This document shows positions 48,174 through 57,883 of a stretch of 64,000 bases of DNA, in pieces (position 1 is the stretch's first letter; each line of letters starts with the position of its first letter). The notes below the pieces were generated by a model that saw only the letters and a program-made list of their open reading frames with translations, had not been told where the DNA came from and searched no databases. Location of the stretch: assembly GCF_014879975.1 (NCBI RefSeq), contig NZ_CP062501.1:248001-312000 (forward strand), written 5' to 3'. A program made the position numbers and the translations under genes. Origin of the DNA: Vibrio bathopelagicus. Its GTDB lineage: Bacteria > Pseudomonadota > Gammaproteobacteria > Enterobacterales > Vibrionaceae.

Positions 48174-48719
48174 GTGAGAGTTATTGTCTGTAGTACTGCA
48201 TTGCTGGCGGCTCTGATGGTCCCGAGTGCCGCAGCGGATTACAAAAGTCATACGTTTCAGGTGTCAACCAATATTGACCGTTCAAACATGTTGGCGGATA
48301 CGGTCAGTTTAAAACTCGATCCTAGTTCAATCACGTTGGCTTATGACGCGGTTATCAGCACGTTTGCAGATAAGCCCGTCAAGCTCATGATTGAATCTGA
48401 TGTCTATACATTCGATTCGCAACTAGAAGTAACAGGCTACCAGTTATTCCTGATAAATAACGTCTCGAGTTGTTACTCATCACTACGACCAGAGACTGAA
48501 AATAAACTGGATGGCTATGACAGTATCGCCAACGTCCATATCGATAACAAAGTAGAGCCAATGAAGATTGGTGAAGCAATTTCGTATTCAGATACAAAAT
48601 TTGACTCGGCAAGTAGCGTTCTTACCCATGATCTGATGCTTAAGTTCAAGGCCGTAGGGGATGAGGACGTTAGAAGTTGTAACGGCTCGTTTGTGGTGGG
48701 CTTTAGGTATGATTTATGA
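48174..48719 (+). CDS. Minor pilin / secondary fimbrial subunit
   Basis: 181 residues, start GTG 48174 after AGGAAGTATCAC. Signal peptide cleaved near SAAA-DYK. The mature N-terminus (FQVSTNIDRSNMLADTVSLKL) resembles alpha-class pilin starts, and the end SFVVGFRYDL resembles the tip adhesin end SFVVIFGLDF, as expected of subunits recognised by one chaperone. Two cysteines near Cys100 and Cys168 could pair. Its stop overlaps the usher start by four bases, so translation is coupled. Confidence 0.65.
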   Translation: MRVIVCSTALLAALMVPSAAADYKSHTFQVSTNIDRSNMLADTVSLKLDPSSITLAYDAVISTFADKPVKLMIESDVYTFDSQLEVTGYQLFLINNVSSCYSSLRPETENKLDGYDSIANVHIDNKVEPMKIGEAISYSDTKFDSASSVLTHDLMLKFKAVGDEDVRSCNGSFVVGFRYDL

Positions 48720-51481
48720 AAGGTGTATACAACTTATTAATCTGTATTTCTTTGATCACCTCATCCAGTGTTTTTTCAATGGGAGTGAATGTTCCCGAAG
48801 GTTTTGAAGACTTTTTTGCATACCAAAAGCAAACCCTTAAGTTAAAGCAACTAAATGGTGACTATCGTGATGTGGTTCTGCTGGTTGCCTACGATAGTGT
48901 AAAACTAACCAGTGATTCGAACGAAAACGCAAAACTAAGCCGCATGTTGTTGGACAACAATGTGAAGCCTCAGTACGTCGAAAAATTCCTAGTTGAACTA
49001 AAAAGTGGCGTCAAGGTTAGAAATAATGAGTGTAAAGAGAAAGAACTGTCTAACTGCGTGTTCGTTCCTACAGGTGAAGATTATGCGTTGGTGTTGGACT
49101 ATGACAATAAACGCTTACTGCTTTTTGTTAGTCCTGATTTAGTCAATCAAGTCGAATCTAAAGTCGATGGGAAGTACCAACAAACCAAGAAAGATAACCC
49201 AGCGACTATTAACCATTTTTCTATTGATTTCGATAAATATGATGATTCGGATTTCAATTACAGCATTAACGACGAGTTAATGGTTGGGTTGAACTACGGT
49301 TACATCCAAAGTGAGGTTCAGTACCAGAGTTACAGCGACGAGTTCGACGTGTACAAGCTTGCGTACCATCTCGATTTTGACCGATACAGTTTACGAGTCG
49401 GGCAGTTCATCGGCCATGAATCAATGAACAGTACAGATTTCTTACGTGAAGGCTCAACGCTGAATGGCGTTACCGAGCGAACCATAGATTTCGGTTCATC
49501 AGACAATCTGTTATTGGGCAAGAAGAACGAAAACCAACAACTCTATTTCTTCTCCCCATCGGTGGGTCGTTTGATCGTTAAAGATGCCGACAATGGCCGG
49601 ATACTATTAAACCGAAACACCGCGCCTGGTCAGCAGTTTGTATCTTACTCTGAGCTGCCATACGGTATTTACGATGTCATTCTAGAAATCCGTAATAACG
49701 ACAACCTGCTGTTACAAGAAGCGCACACTATCTATAACAAGCGTTCTGACAACTTGGCGCTTAACGATTACGACTTTCTACTTTCGGTCGGGCAACTTGA
49801 AGGCAAAAACATCGTCAATAAAGAGCAAGAAGATGACTTGATGTTTGCGCGTGGACTGACAAGTTTGAAAGTACACAACTCAACACTTTTAGGGCTAGGT
49901 GTTACAGGCAGTGACTTAGGGGCGATCGCAACGGCGGGCTTAGCGTTCGATCTACCTTGGGATCTGTCTCTTCAGTCAACGTATAACTACGCCAACAGTG
50001 GCGAAACTTATTTTAATACTACGTTGAACTTGGGCTTGTTAACCACATCTTTCCAAGAATACAAAGGTGGCAACAACAGTAATTTGGCATCTACGTTGTA
50101 CGGTTACGGCAACTTTAAACGCGCTTACATAGGCAGCTCATTTAAGTTGTTTAACTTAGGTCAGGCAAGACTAAGTGGTGCGTATAACTTTAACCAAAGT
50201 GATGTGACGTCGATTGACTATGAAAACTACAACTTTTCTTTTGGCTTGGGACGTCAGATTAACAACTATGTTCGCATGGACGTCAATCTGGGTTACACAA
50301 CCAATTCTTTGGAAGAAGACTTTGAGCTAGACAAGCTTGATGGAACTTTGTCGGTAACGATCAATTTGAACCCGCAAGATTCTATCTCTTATCGCTCAAC
50401 GGTTCATGGCTACAACCGACAGGTATCATCGTTCAGAAATACTTTGTCAGCGTCGTCAATCATCGACGGAGAAAACTACAGCGATTACGGCGAAGTCAGT
50501 CACGTATATAACAATGTTTCTGAGTCTTCGACCAGAGTGGATGCTTCTTATTCGGGCAACTATCGCAACGACTACTTACGTGCTAACGGGCTAGTCACTA
50601 CTGATACAGAAGGTAAGAGAGGGGCTTCGCTGGGCTTTGATTCATCACAGATCATTGCCAACGGTAAAGGCTACGTGACCGCAAATAAAAGCAGCAGTTA
50701 TGGCATTGTTGACCTACAACGCAACGGTGGTAGACAGCGCTCAGATGACGACAACAAGCTGAAAGCGTACTTAACCGTTAAAGACAACGACGGTCAATTG
50801 AAGAAAGTCTCGGTCTATAACTACCAAACGGTTATTCCAATGAATGACTATCGACAGTACGCGATTGAGCTGAATACCGATGTCGGTGACCTACAAAACA
50901 GTGGGCGAGATTATACCTCGGGGTATTCGTACCCATCGGGTGTGATTCAGTTAACCACCAGTGTCGGTATCACCAAAAAAGTTATATCAGGCTTTAAAGA
51001 TATTTTTGATACACCGATTGCGAACCTAACGTGTGATGGTGCGGGCTGTTTAGATATTTATGAGCTTTACGACGGTGTTTTCGATATTACGGTATTTGAT
51101 GAACTGCCATTTACATTAAAAGCGGATGGCTTGGTGTGTGAATTGGAAATTTATCAAGATAAAACCAACTACGGCACTAACTACTGCTTCCCTGAATTAA
51201 GACTAGGTGAGTCGATTCTAATACCCGGCCACCCTGAGAATAATAAATTGGTTAAATACTTGGGTGAGTATTACAAGGGTTTCAATATATTCGATTTCAT
51301 ATCCAATATTGAAAGCAAGGATATGCAAGTTTACATGCTAGATAAGCGCGAGCGAGTTGCTGTCTATGTTTCTTATGAAGATGAACTCCTTCTCTCAAAT
51401 AAACAGTTAGAAGAGATGGATATGCTACTTAAATTTGCGAGAACAAATACTCCAATCAATATTGGTGAGGTAAGAAAGTAA
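48716..51481 (+). CDS. Outer-membrane usher, CS1/TcfC type
   Basis: 921 residues, signal peptide then a long beta-barrel built of aromatic alternating strands (about 190-700). Conserved usher features include an N-terminal periplasmic domain, a plug-like segment (SVGRLIVKDADNGRILLNRNTAPGQQFVSYSELPYGIYDVILEI, about 285-330) and C-terminal domains with paired cysteines (LTCDGAGCLDIYEL). The size and plug pattern resemble TcfC/CfaC alpha ushers rather than FimD. It secretes and polymerises subunits delivered by the chaperone encoded next. Confidence 0.85.
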   Translation: MKGVYNLLICISLITSSSVFSMGVNVPEGFEDFFAYQKQTLKLKQLNGDYRDVVLLVAYDSVKLTSDSNENAKLSRMLLDNNVKPQYVEKFLVELKSGVKVRNNECKEKELSNCVFVPTGEDYALVLDYDNKRLLLFVSPDLVNQVESKVDGKYQQTKKDNPATINHFSIDFDKYDDSDFNYSINDELMVGLNYGYIQSEVQYQSYSDEFDVYKLAYHLDFDRYSLRVGQFIGHESMNSTDFLREGSTLNGVTERTIDFGSSDNLLLGKKNENQQLYFFSPSVGRLIVKDADNGRILLNRNTAPGQQFVSYSELPYGIYDVILEIRNNDNLLLQEAHTIYNKRSDNLALNDYDFLLSVGQLEGKNIVNKEQEDDLMFARGLTSLKVHNSTLLGLGVTGSDLGAIATAGLAFDLPWDLSLQSTYNYANSGETYFNTTLNLGLLTTSFQEYKGGNNSNLASTLYGYGNFKRAYIGSSFKLFNLGQARLSGAYNFNQSDVTSIDYENYNFSFGLGRQINNYVRMDVNLGYTTNSLEEDFELDKLDGTLSVTINLNPQDSISYRSTVHGYNRQVSSFRNTLSASSIIDGENYSDYGEVSHVYNNVSESSTRVDASYSGNYRNDYLRANGLVTTDTEGKRGASLGFDSSQIIANGKGYVTANKSSSYGIVDLQRNGGRQRSDDDNKLKAYLTVKDNDGQLKKVSVYNYQTVIPMNDYRQYAIELNTDVGDLQNSGRDYTSGYSYPSGVIQLTTSVGITKKVISGFKDIFDTPIANLTCDGAGCLDIYELYDGVFDITVFDELPFTLKADGLVCELEIYQDKTNYGTNYCFPELRLGESILIPGHPENNKLVKYLGEYYKGFNIFDFISNIESKDMQVYMLDKRERVAVYVSYEDELLLSNKQLEEMDMLLKFARTNTPINIGEVRK

Positions 51482-51482
51482 T

Positions 51483-52196
51483 ATGAAAGTGAGATTAATA
51501 GTTGGAGCGTTTTTGTGTCTTTTCTCGACATTATCCAGCGCTGTGTACCTCGACAAAATGCTGCAAGTTTCCGATGAAAACGGCAACGCATCGTTCATTG
51601 TTACCAACGATAAAGAAATGGTTTATTTCGTTGAAACGAAAATCAATGAAATTGCGACCACGGAAGAAGGTGGATTAATTCGCAAACCTTATACACGAGA
51701 AAACTTGGCAGAATGGACGGTTGCGGTAAGTAACCCGAGACTCATTATCGAGCCAGGCAGAACAAAAAGTCTTGGTATCCGAGCCATCTGTGGGGATAGC
51801 TGCTCTTGGGATGAAGACCGTACTTACGAAATCGTCTTTGTGCCAAAACCGTACGCTAATGACACAGAATCAGGCGAACAATCAGTCAACATTTTTGTAG
51901 GTTACGCACCGGTATTAATTGTGCCTGCTAAAGAGCCAAAGGTTGATTACGACATTGATGTTGCGGGTAAAAGCCTTTCTATTCACAACAAAGGCAACAC
52001 CATGCTCCGAGTGTTGATTGATAACTGCCAAGGCGTGAAAGAAAGCTCGTGCCGCGTTTTCTACACCCTGATCAAAGGTAGAAAAAAGAGCTTTGATTTG
52101 CCCAAAGGCTTAGTCAACAAAGACCTCAACGTCACGGTGCTAAACCATGACGAAAGTTATCGAAAAAAGATTGTCGTTCCTGCTAAAGGGCGTTAA
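51483..52196 (+). CDS. Periplasmic pilus chaperone (alternate class)
   Basis: 237 residues with a signal peptide cleaved near LSSA-VYL. Two Ig-like domains; the first ends in GYAPVLIVPAKEP, the G1-strand/linker pattern of alternate chaperones, and RTKSLGIRAIC is the preceding strand. Cysteine pairs CGDSC and CQGVKESSC are unusual for this class. Ends with basic GRKKSFDLPKG-type strands. Starts one base after the usher stop. Delivers the subunits encoded in this operon to the usher. Confidence 0.82.
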   Translation: MKVRLIVGAFLCLFSTLSSAVYLDKMLQVSDENGNASFIVTNDKEMVYFVETKINEIATTEEGGLIRKPYTRENLAEWTVAVSNPRLIIEPGRTKSLGIRAICGDSCSWDEDRTYEIVFVPKPYANDTESGEQSVNIFVGYAPVLIVPAKEPKVDYDIDVAGKSLSIHNKGNTMLRVLIDNCQGVKESSCRVFYTLIKGRKKSFDLPKGLVNKDLNVTVLNHDESYRKKIVVPAKGR

Positions 52197-52214
52197 CGGG
52201 TGTATGGGTCGCTT

Positions 52215-53276
52215 ATGAGACATTTAATTCTATTCGCTCTCTCTTTGGTATTCAGTGCATCAAGTTATGCATTGACAGTGAACGTGACGGTGAAAGGCGA
52301 AGATATTCGATACGAGAATGCGAGATCGTATGCTGGTTCGTTTTATTTAACCACAGCGTCAGAAATTTACTCGGGTTTGGAGCCAACAAAAAAATGGATC
52401 CCGGCCGTTGAAAAGGGATCCAAGTTGGTGACGTTAACCAACGGGACGAGTCAAGCTGAAGTAACTGTCGGAATTTACGGACTTGAGTTCGATTGGGGCG
52501 GCCTTAATTCATCTATTGATACGAGCGACTCTTCGCATGGTTCTGGTTTAGAAAAAGGACGATGTAATCCAGAACAAACTTCGTCAGGTGTTTTGTTGAG
52601 CAACAGCGCAGCTAACTACACGTGTATCTCCAATTATCCAGTGGTTAGCGCGAAAGAAAACATTCCTTTTTACTTTGTTAGGCCGATGTTTCGACTGCCA
52701 GATCTATTGACAGCGTTAAAAGGAAAACCAGAAAGGGTTTATGTCGGCAGCTTAAAAGTTCCGGTTCGTTACTACTTTTACAACAGTATGTCGATTTTTA
52801 CTTATCGGAATCTGTCGCTTAATTTGACCTTTCAAGTCAACTATCTCCCAGAAGTCTTTACTTCATTGGTGGTGACTCCAGAAAACGGCGGCGTAATGCC
52901 TCCTCAATATGGCTCTGGGACTGTAAAAGGTGAGACACGCTTCAATATCGAAACGCTTGGTTACTTTAACACCGGAATCAAAATGAAGTTTGATACTTCA
53001 AAAGATTATTCCTTAACCCATGACTCTCAAACAGAGAAAGAAATCCCGTATTACGTTCACTGTGATACCTGTGAAGACAAAGTCATTGTCGGCGATAACG
53101 GCAAGGTCACCACGTCTGTATTGAATAATGCTGGCGTGGTATTGGCGCCTGTTGGAAGTGATAAAACGAGAATTAACTACAACCTAACAGTTGGCTACAG
53201 CGATAAAACGGTCAATGAAGTCGCTACTGGCGGTTACTCAGATTCCTTTGTCGTGATATTTGGATTGGACTTTTAA
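52215..53276 (+). CDS. Tip adhesin of the pilus (CfaE/CooD-like architecture)
   Basis: 353 residues from ATG 52215, which begins a clean signal peptide (MRHLILFALSLVFSASSYA); the frame extends to GTG 52200. The N-terminal 200 residues, with cysteine pair CNPEQTSSG...CISNYP, would be the receptor-binding domain; the C-terminal half (HCDTCED, then KTRINYNLTVGYS and SFVVIFGLDF) is a pilin-like domain. The size, two-domain layout and last position after the chaperone fit an alpha-pilus tip adhesin. No clear sequence match was recognised, so receptor and family are inferred. Confidence 0.65.
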   Translation: MRHLILFALSLVFSASSYALTVNVTVKGEDIRYENARSYAGSFYLTTASEIYSGLEPTKKWIPAVEKGSKLVTLTNGTSQAEVTVGIYGLEFDWGGLNSSIDTSDSSHGSGLEKGRCNPEQTSSGVLLSNSAANYTCISNYPVVSAKENIPFYFVRPMFRLPDLLTALKGKPERVYVGSLKVPVRYYFYNSMSIFTYRNLSLNLTFQVNYLPEVFTSLVVTPENGGVMPPQYGSGTVKGETRFNIETLGYFNTGIKMKFDTSKDYSLTHDSQTEKEIPYYVHCDTCEDKVIVGDNGKVTTSVLNNAGVVLAPVGSDKTRINYNLTVGYSDKTVNEVATGGYSDSFVVIFGLDF

Positions 53277-53277
53277 T

Positions 53278-54111
53278 ATGTTTAAAAAACTCATTGCAGT
53301 GGCGACTGTCATCTACTCTATCGACGGTTACACAACAGAATACGATGAATCGTTTTACATTACGCCGAAGTTAGATTTTGTGAATCAACTGAACTCAGAA
53401 GATAGCTCTGATTTTGGTTTAGGTTACGCCCTTGATATTGGTGTGCCGGTGTATAAGTTTGTTTCAATCGAGAACACCATTAGGTACATCGATTGGAACT
53501 CAGATCAGTTTGAAAGCAACTTTCTTCAATACGGAACCTTGTTAAAACTGAACTACCCATTCACCGAGAAAACCAATTTTTCACTTTCAGGCGGCTTCTT
53601 AGCAGACCTAGATGTAGGGAATGAAGCAAGAGGTAAAGAAGTGAACCCTTACGTTAAATTGGATGTGGATTACAACATCAATAATAACTGGGCGGTTGTT
53701 TTAGGTTTTAACCAGTCATTCAGTTCTGACTACTTAGATCAATACGCTTACAGTTTGGGGGTGAAATATAAATTCTATGAAGAGAATCCAACCATTGAAC
53801 CGCAGCCAGTTTGTGACTGTATTTTCACAGAAAAGAAAGTAGAAGAAGTCTTACAACCTGCGCCTGCAGAGCCAAAAGTAGTTGAACCTATTATTGAAGA
53901 GGTGCTGGAACCAACGCTTGTTGTTAAGCAAGAGGTGAAGCCTACGCTTGAATACGTTCTTAAAGAAGGTGATTACATTTACCAGATATGCCATAGATTT
54001 GATATGTCTTTAGATGAGTTTGTAAACATGAATAAAGCATATTTTGCCGGTCGAGACTTGGATTATGTTTATCCAGGTGAAATTGTAAAAGTAAAAAATC
54101 CAAATAAATAA
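53278..54111 (+). CDS. Outer-membrane beta-barrel protein with C-terminal LysM domain
   Basis: 277 residues; ATG 53278 is one base after the adhesin stop. Signal peptide, then an OmpA-type eight-strand barrel (about 20-170, alternating strands such as YVKLDVDYNINNNWAVVLGFNQSF), a Pro/Glu/Val-rich linker (QPAPAEPKVVEPIIEEVLEP, with CDC near 182) and a LysM domain at about 227-277 (YVLKEGDYIYQICHRFDM ... VYPGEIVKVKNP). It looks like an OmpA analogue in which LysM, not OmpA_C, grips peptidoglycan. Position suggests it anchors or stabilises the pilus or usher. Function is inference. Confidence 0.75.
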   Translation: MFKKLIAVATVIYSIDGYTTEYDESFYITPKLDFVNQLNSEDSSDFGLGYALDIGVPVYKFVSIENTIRYIDWNSDQFESNFLQYGTLLKLNYPFTEKTNFSLSGGFLADLDVGNEARGKEVNPYVKLDVDYNINNNWAVVLGFNQSFSSDYLDQYAYSLGVKYKFYEENPTIEPQPVCDCIFTEKKVEEVLQPAPAEPKVVEPIIEEVLEPTLVVKQEVKPTLEYVLKEGDYIYQICHRFDMSLDEFVNMNKAYFAGRDLDYVYPGEIVKVKNPNK

Positions 54112-54201
54112 CGAATACTCACAAGGCATATCATCGAAATTATTTTAGCGATGACCATGACCCTTCGTATCAATTCATTTAATGAATGTGTGAGAATAAT
54201 A

Positions 54202-57090
54202 ATGAAAAAACTATATTTAGCCTTAATAACAGTGCCGTTTGCGCTATTAGGTTGCGGTGGAGAAGGATCGAGTGGTTCATCGTCAAACAATAATGGTTCG
54301 GTAGAGCAAGAACCAGTGGTTTACACCCAAGATGGGATTGTGCGTACTTATACCGAACAAAAACTGTCGGTAGATTTGAGCGAGCGAAACTCTATCTCAA
54401 ATAGCGAAGCGTTGTTGATTGATGATATCACCAATATTACGGGCAGCAGCCAATGTGACCCTGTTACGGTATCGGGCATGACATTTGAGTTGGACGCTTT
54501 TGAAAGTCCGACGATGTGCCAGTATCAATATTCACTGCGTAGTCTTGAGAGTGAAACAACTTTTTCGAATTCAAGAATGATAACGAATGTGCTGGTCGAA
54601 AAGCGCAAAATTATCATGCCAAATAGTCGTGCTAGTCTGCGTTCACTTCCTTCTACAACGCTTCCACCAATTCAACTCTCTGTTTCTGTCCCTGGAAGCG
54701 TAGTTAATATTGATTTGAACGCACAGTTGGCGAGCTTGTACCCGAAAGATAGTGAAGGTAACAACTACGTTCTATCTAGCACGATATTGGTGCTTGGTTC
54801 AGGTAGCGCGAAAGCGACAACTGATGACCTAAAAAAGAGTATTGTTGAATACACCAGTGACACCTATGACCTAGGTGGTATTACGCGATTAATATATTCG
54901 TTGTCTGACGATTTTGACGGCGACGGTGTAGGGGACTTTAAAGTCGGTGCGATTGATATCAGCGTAAGCGCATCAGGCAGTAACAGTAACCCTGAAACCA
55001 AGTATTTCCAGTGGACCAATAACGGTACAGACATAAAAGTTGCCCAGAAATACACGATCGACGTTGCGAGTGATATCAATGCCGAGTGTACCTATGGGCG
55101 TGAACCACAAGATACTAAAGGTAGTTGTATTTATGATGCTGATAGCGACTCTTTGCAAATTGTCGGTGTTTATACGTATGACGCTACGGTTGCACCAACA
55201 AGCTTAACTCAGTTGGATAATACTAAGTTCGATGTGACTTTCAGTCGTACTGGTATACACGATATTAATTACCAAGTTAGCGACCACTTTGGGGGCTTTG
55301 CAACGGGTATTGTTCGTGTGTACGTAAAAGATAACAGTGCACCAGTATTACAAAGCAACCCATATATTTGGTACGCCAATGAAAATACTAGTATGTCAAT
55401 TAACGCTTCTGCTCTCGCAACTGACATTGATGGCGATACAGTAACGTTCAAGTCAGTGACTCAGCCGGCTTCAGGCACGGTGAAAGCTGAAATCTCAACC
55501 GATAAGTCAAAGATACAAGTTGATGCTCAAGTTGACTCAGAAGGTACTCACTTCTTCGACGTTGTACTGACAGATGGTAAAGCCGACGTCACGCAACATT
55601 GGGTCGTTATTGTTAACTCAAACACGCATTTATCGTTGAAAAGCGAGTTGGAAAGAACGTTTAGTGTGAATGTAAGCACGCCAATCACGATCGATATTTC
55701 GTCTTTGATTGAAGGGTATCGCACTGGTGAGCAGGCATCTGTTGAAGTTAAAAGTACGTCAGGTGCGTTACTAGGTACGGTGACAATCTCTGACACGAGT
55801 AAGTCCAAAGTGGTCTATACGCCTAATAGTAACGCGATAGGAGTGGATGACTTTATTTTCGAAGTTAAGACGAATTCAGGGGCTGAAATCGCTGGCAACG
55901 TGATCGTTCATGTTGGCAACCCGCCTGCATTAGAGATCGCGGTGATTGACGCGACAGAAGGGCAAGATGACCTTATTACCGCGTCAGTGACCTGTGAATA
56001 TTGTGATGTGAGTAAATATGAATACGAATGGGTGATCAACGGTGAAACAGTCTCTAGGGACAAGTCTTTTACCATTACACCAGAGCAACGTATTTACAAT
56101 GTGACGCTTTTGGTGATTGGCTACGACGTATTTGGCCAAGTGACGTATGAGCTAGGTTCGTTTGATTTCTTTAAAATTGTTATCGGTTCGTTCGACCAGC
56201 CAGCGAAAGATTGTCAGGATATTTTCTCGACATATAACTCTCCGTTCGCTCTGAAAGCTAACGATGGCGAATATTGGTTAAGAAGTGCAAACAATACTTA
56301 CACCTACAAAACCCAGTGTGACATGGTTTCTCAAGCTGAAGCGGACGCATCTGACAAAACCGTGGGTGGCTACACACTCGTCTGGTCTTACTCAGAGAAA
56401 ACGAACTTACAGCGTTTTGGTGGAAATACCAACGTGTTCTCTCAGCGTGGTAAAAATGTAGCGTTTAATGGCTCTTTGTTTACGAATGGTCGAGGGTTAG
56501 TGACTACAGAAAGTGGAACTGTGAACTACAACGATTTCCGTGTAACGAACTCTGAAATGAGTAATAAATACGGCTTGTCGTATTCAAGAGTTACTTATAC
56601 CTCAGACGCTTCAATCAAAACGATTAACAAAGATCCAGACAACACAGTGCAAAACTGGTACATGCAAACCTCCAGCCCGGTAACTTTCTATAAGGGTGAC
56701 ATTAGCTTTGCTAGTGGAAGTATTCAATCTGGAGTTTATGGCAAACTTAACGGAAACCACTTTTCAGGGAAGTACAGATCATCCCGTGTCGTTGACTTAT
56801 CAAGTGACGACGGTGGAGATCTGGGAAATATGACAATTTATGGTGGTGGATATGGATTTCACTACACTGTAGATGAAGTTATTTACGGCCAATACTTGAA
56901 CAACTTTTGGGGTTTTTGGGGTGAGAATGACCATCAACTCGATTTATTTGGCCTTTGTACAAGCCCTACGCTAATAACCTTGGGAGGTGTAAGGGCTTAT
57001 GGTTGTAACGGAGATGGTGCTGGAGCTAAAACATATCATACTTCTGTTAATAAAGGGGAAGGATATGTAGCACAGTGGTGGGCTCAATAA
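54202..57090 (+). CDS. Large lipoprotein with cadherin-like repeats and a fibrinogen-like C-terminal domain
   Basis: 962 residues from ATG 54202 (lipoprotein signal ending FALLGCGG, lipobox Cys about 18); an earlier frame start at 54151 is less likely. After a Ser/Gly/Asn linker come cadherin/dystroglycan-like repeats (PVLQSNPYIWYANENTSM ... ALATDIDGDTVTF at about 380-470; a tandem-95-like module at about 475-575; a PKD-like module at about 576-660). The last 300 residues (DCQDIFSTY ... DGEYWLRSANNTYTYKTQCDM ... GGYTLVWSYS) resemble the N-terminal subdomain of fibrinogen-related/intelectin lectins. Likely a surface adhesin; link to the pilus is positional. Confidence 0.72.
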   Translation: MKKLYLALITVPFALLGCGGEGSSGSSSNNNGSVEQEPVVYTQDGIVRTYTEQKLSVDLSERNSISNSEALLIDDITNITGSSQCDPVTVSGMTFELDAFESPTMCQYQYSLRSLESETTFSNSRMITNVLVEKRKIIMPNSRASLRSLPSTTLPPIQLSVSVPGSVVNIDLNAQLASLYPKDSEGNNYVLSSTILVLGSGSAKATTDDLKKSIVEYTSDTYDLGGITRLIYSLSDDFDGDGVGDFKVGAIDISVSASGSNSNPETKYFQWTNNGTDIKVAQKYTIDVASDINAECTYGREPQDTKGSCIYDADSDSLQIVGVYTYDATVAPTSLTQLDNTKFDVTFSRTGIHDINYQVSDHFGGFATGIVRVYVKDNSAPVLQSNPYIWYANENTSMSINASALATDIDGDTVTFKSVTQPASGTVKAEISTDKSKIQVDAQVDSEGTHFFDVVLTDGKADVTQHWVVIVNSNTHLSLKSELERTFSVNVSTPITIDISSLIEGYRTGEQASVEVKSTSGALLGTVTISDTSKSKVVYTPNSNAIGVDDFIFEVKTNSGAEIAGNVIVHVGNPPALEIAVIDATEGQDDLITASVTCEYCDVSKYEYEWVINGETVSRDKSFTITPEQRIYNVTLLVIGYDVFGQVTYELGSFDFFKIVIGSFDQPAKDCQDIFSTYNSPFALKANDGEYWLRSANNTYTYKTQCDMVSQAEADASDKTVGGYTLVWSYSEKTNLQRFGGNTNVFSQRGKNVAFNGSLFTNGRGLVTTESGTVNYNDFRVTNSEMSNKYGLSYSRVTYTSDASIKTINKDPDNTVQNWYMQTSSPVTFYKGDISFASGSIQSGVYGKLNGNHFSGKYRSSRVVDLSSDDGGDLGNMTIYGGGYGFHYTVDEVIYGQYLNNFWGFWGENDHQLDLFGLCTSPTLITLGGVRAYGCNGDGAGAKTYHTSVNKGEGYVAQWWAQ

Positions 57091-57113
57091 CTAAAATAAT
57101 TCGAAACAAATGG

Positions 57114-57134
57114 GCCCATAAATTATGGGCTCTT
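57114..57134 (+). terminator. Probable terminator of the pilus operon
   Basis: Arms GCCCAT and ATGGGC around AAATT, followed by TCTTT. Moderate strength. Confidence 0.55.
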
Positions 57135-57211
57135 TCATGTTGATTGCTTATATAAAGTGGTAGGCTTATCCTAATAAATAAAATAACTATTATAATGAAA
57201 GGTGTTTGAAT

Positions 57212-57883
57212 ATGACAATGAAATTCAAAGATAACTTATTCTTATGGATTAAAATGAAAGGGTTATCAAGAAAGGAAATAATTGCTCTTCTTCAAAGTAA
57301 ATGTTACGAAGAATTTAAAGGTTTAGATGAAATAACATTAAGCCGTTGGTTGAATGGGAAGAGCACTCCCCCAACATACAAGCAGTTATATATAGCGAAG
57401 ATTTTAGATGTTGATTTGAAAGAGTACATTCAATCACTGGATTTATCTAATGTTAAGAATCCACTGAAATACAATACAATTGTTTATAATTTAACCAAAG
57501 TTCTGGATTTTTCAATTTCCGTTCTTTCTTATCGTTATGTACCTAAGGTCGTTAGTTCCGAGGTTTCTAACGATAGCTATCAAGAACACCTTGAAAAATT
57601 CGGCGAGTTTTATGGGAATATTTCATCTTTAAAAGAGTTTAAAAATGATTTATATACCATGGGAAGTAATATCGATTACAAAAGTGTTGTAATTAAAAAT
57701 GGAGAAGATGAGATAATAGGTCATTGGTCTGGTATTCTTGATATAGAAAAACTAAATGGTTCCCCATCGTTTATCACTATACCTTCAAACGAAATTGATA
57801 AAAGTTGTTTAGTTTTTTGGGATATTATGCCAACTCAGAACATTACTTTGAGCTTATCGTTCAAGCCATTTGTTTATATTTGA
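57212..57883 (+). CDS. HTH (Cro/CI-like) protein beside the pilus operon
   Basis: 223 residues from ATG 57212, nine bases after AAAGG. Residues 5-70 look like a Cro/CI-type HTH (LSRKEIIALLQSK ... ITLSRWLNGKSTPPTYKQLYIAKIL). The C-terminal 150 residues are unrecognised. Much more AT-rich than the metabolic genes of this window, so probably acquired with the pilus locus. It may regulate the pilus; no evidence beyond position. Confidence 0.65.
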   Translation: MTMKFKDNLFLWIKMKGLSRKEIIALLQSKCYEEFKGLDEITLSRWLNGKSTPPTYKQLYIAKILDVDLKEYIQSLDLSNVKNPLKYNTIVYNLTKVLDFSISVLSYRYVPKVVSSEVSNDSYQEHLEKFGEFYGNISSLKEFKNDLYTMGSNIDYKSVVIKNGEDEIIGHWSGILDIEKLNGSPSFITIPSNEIDKSCLVFWDIMPTQNITLSLSFKPFVYI

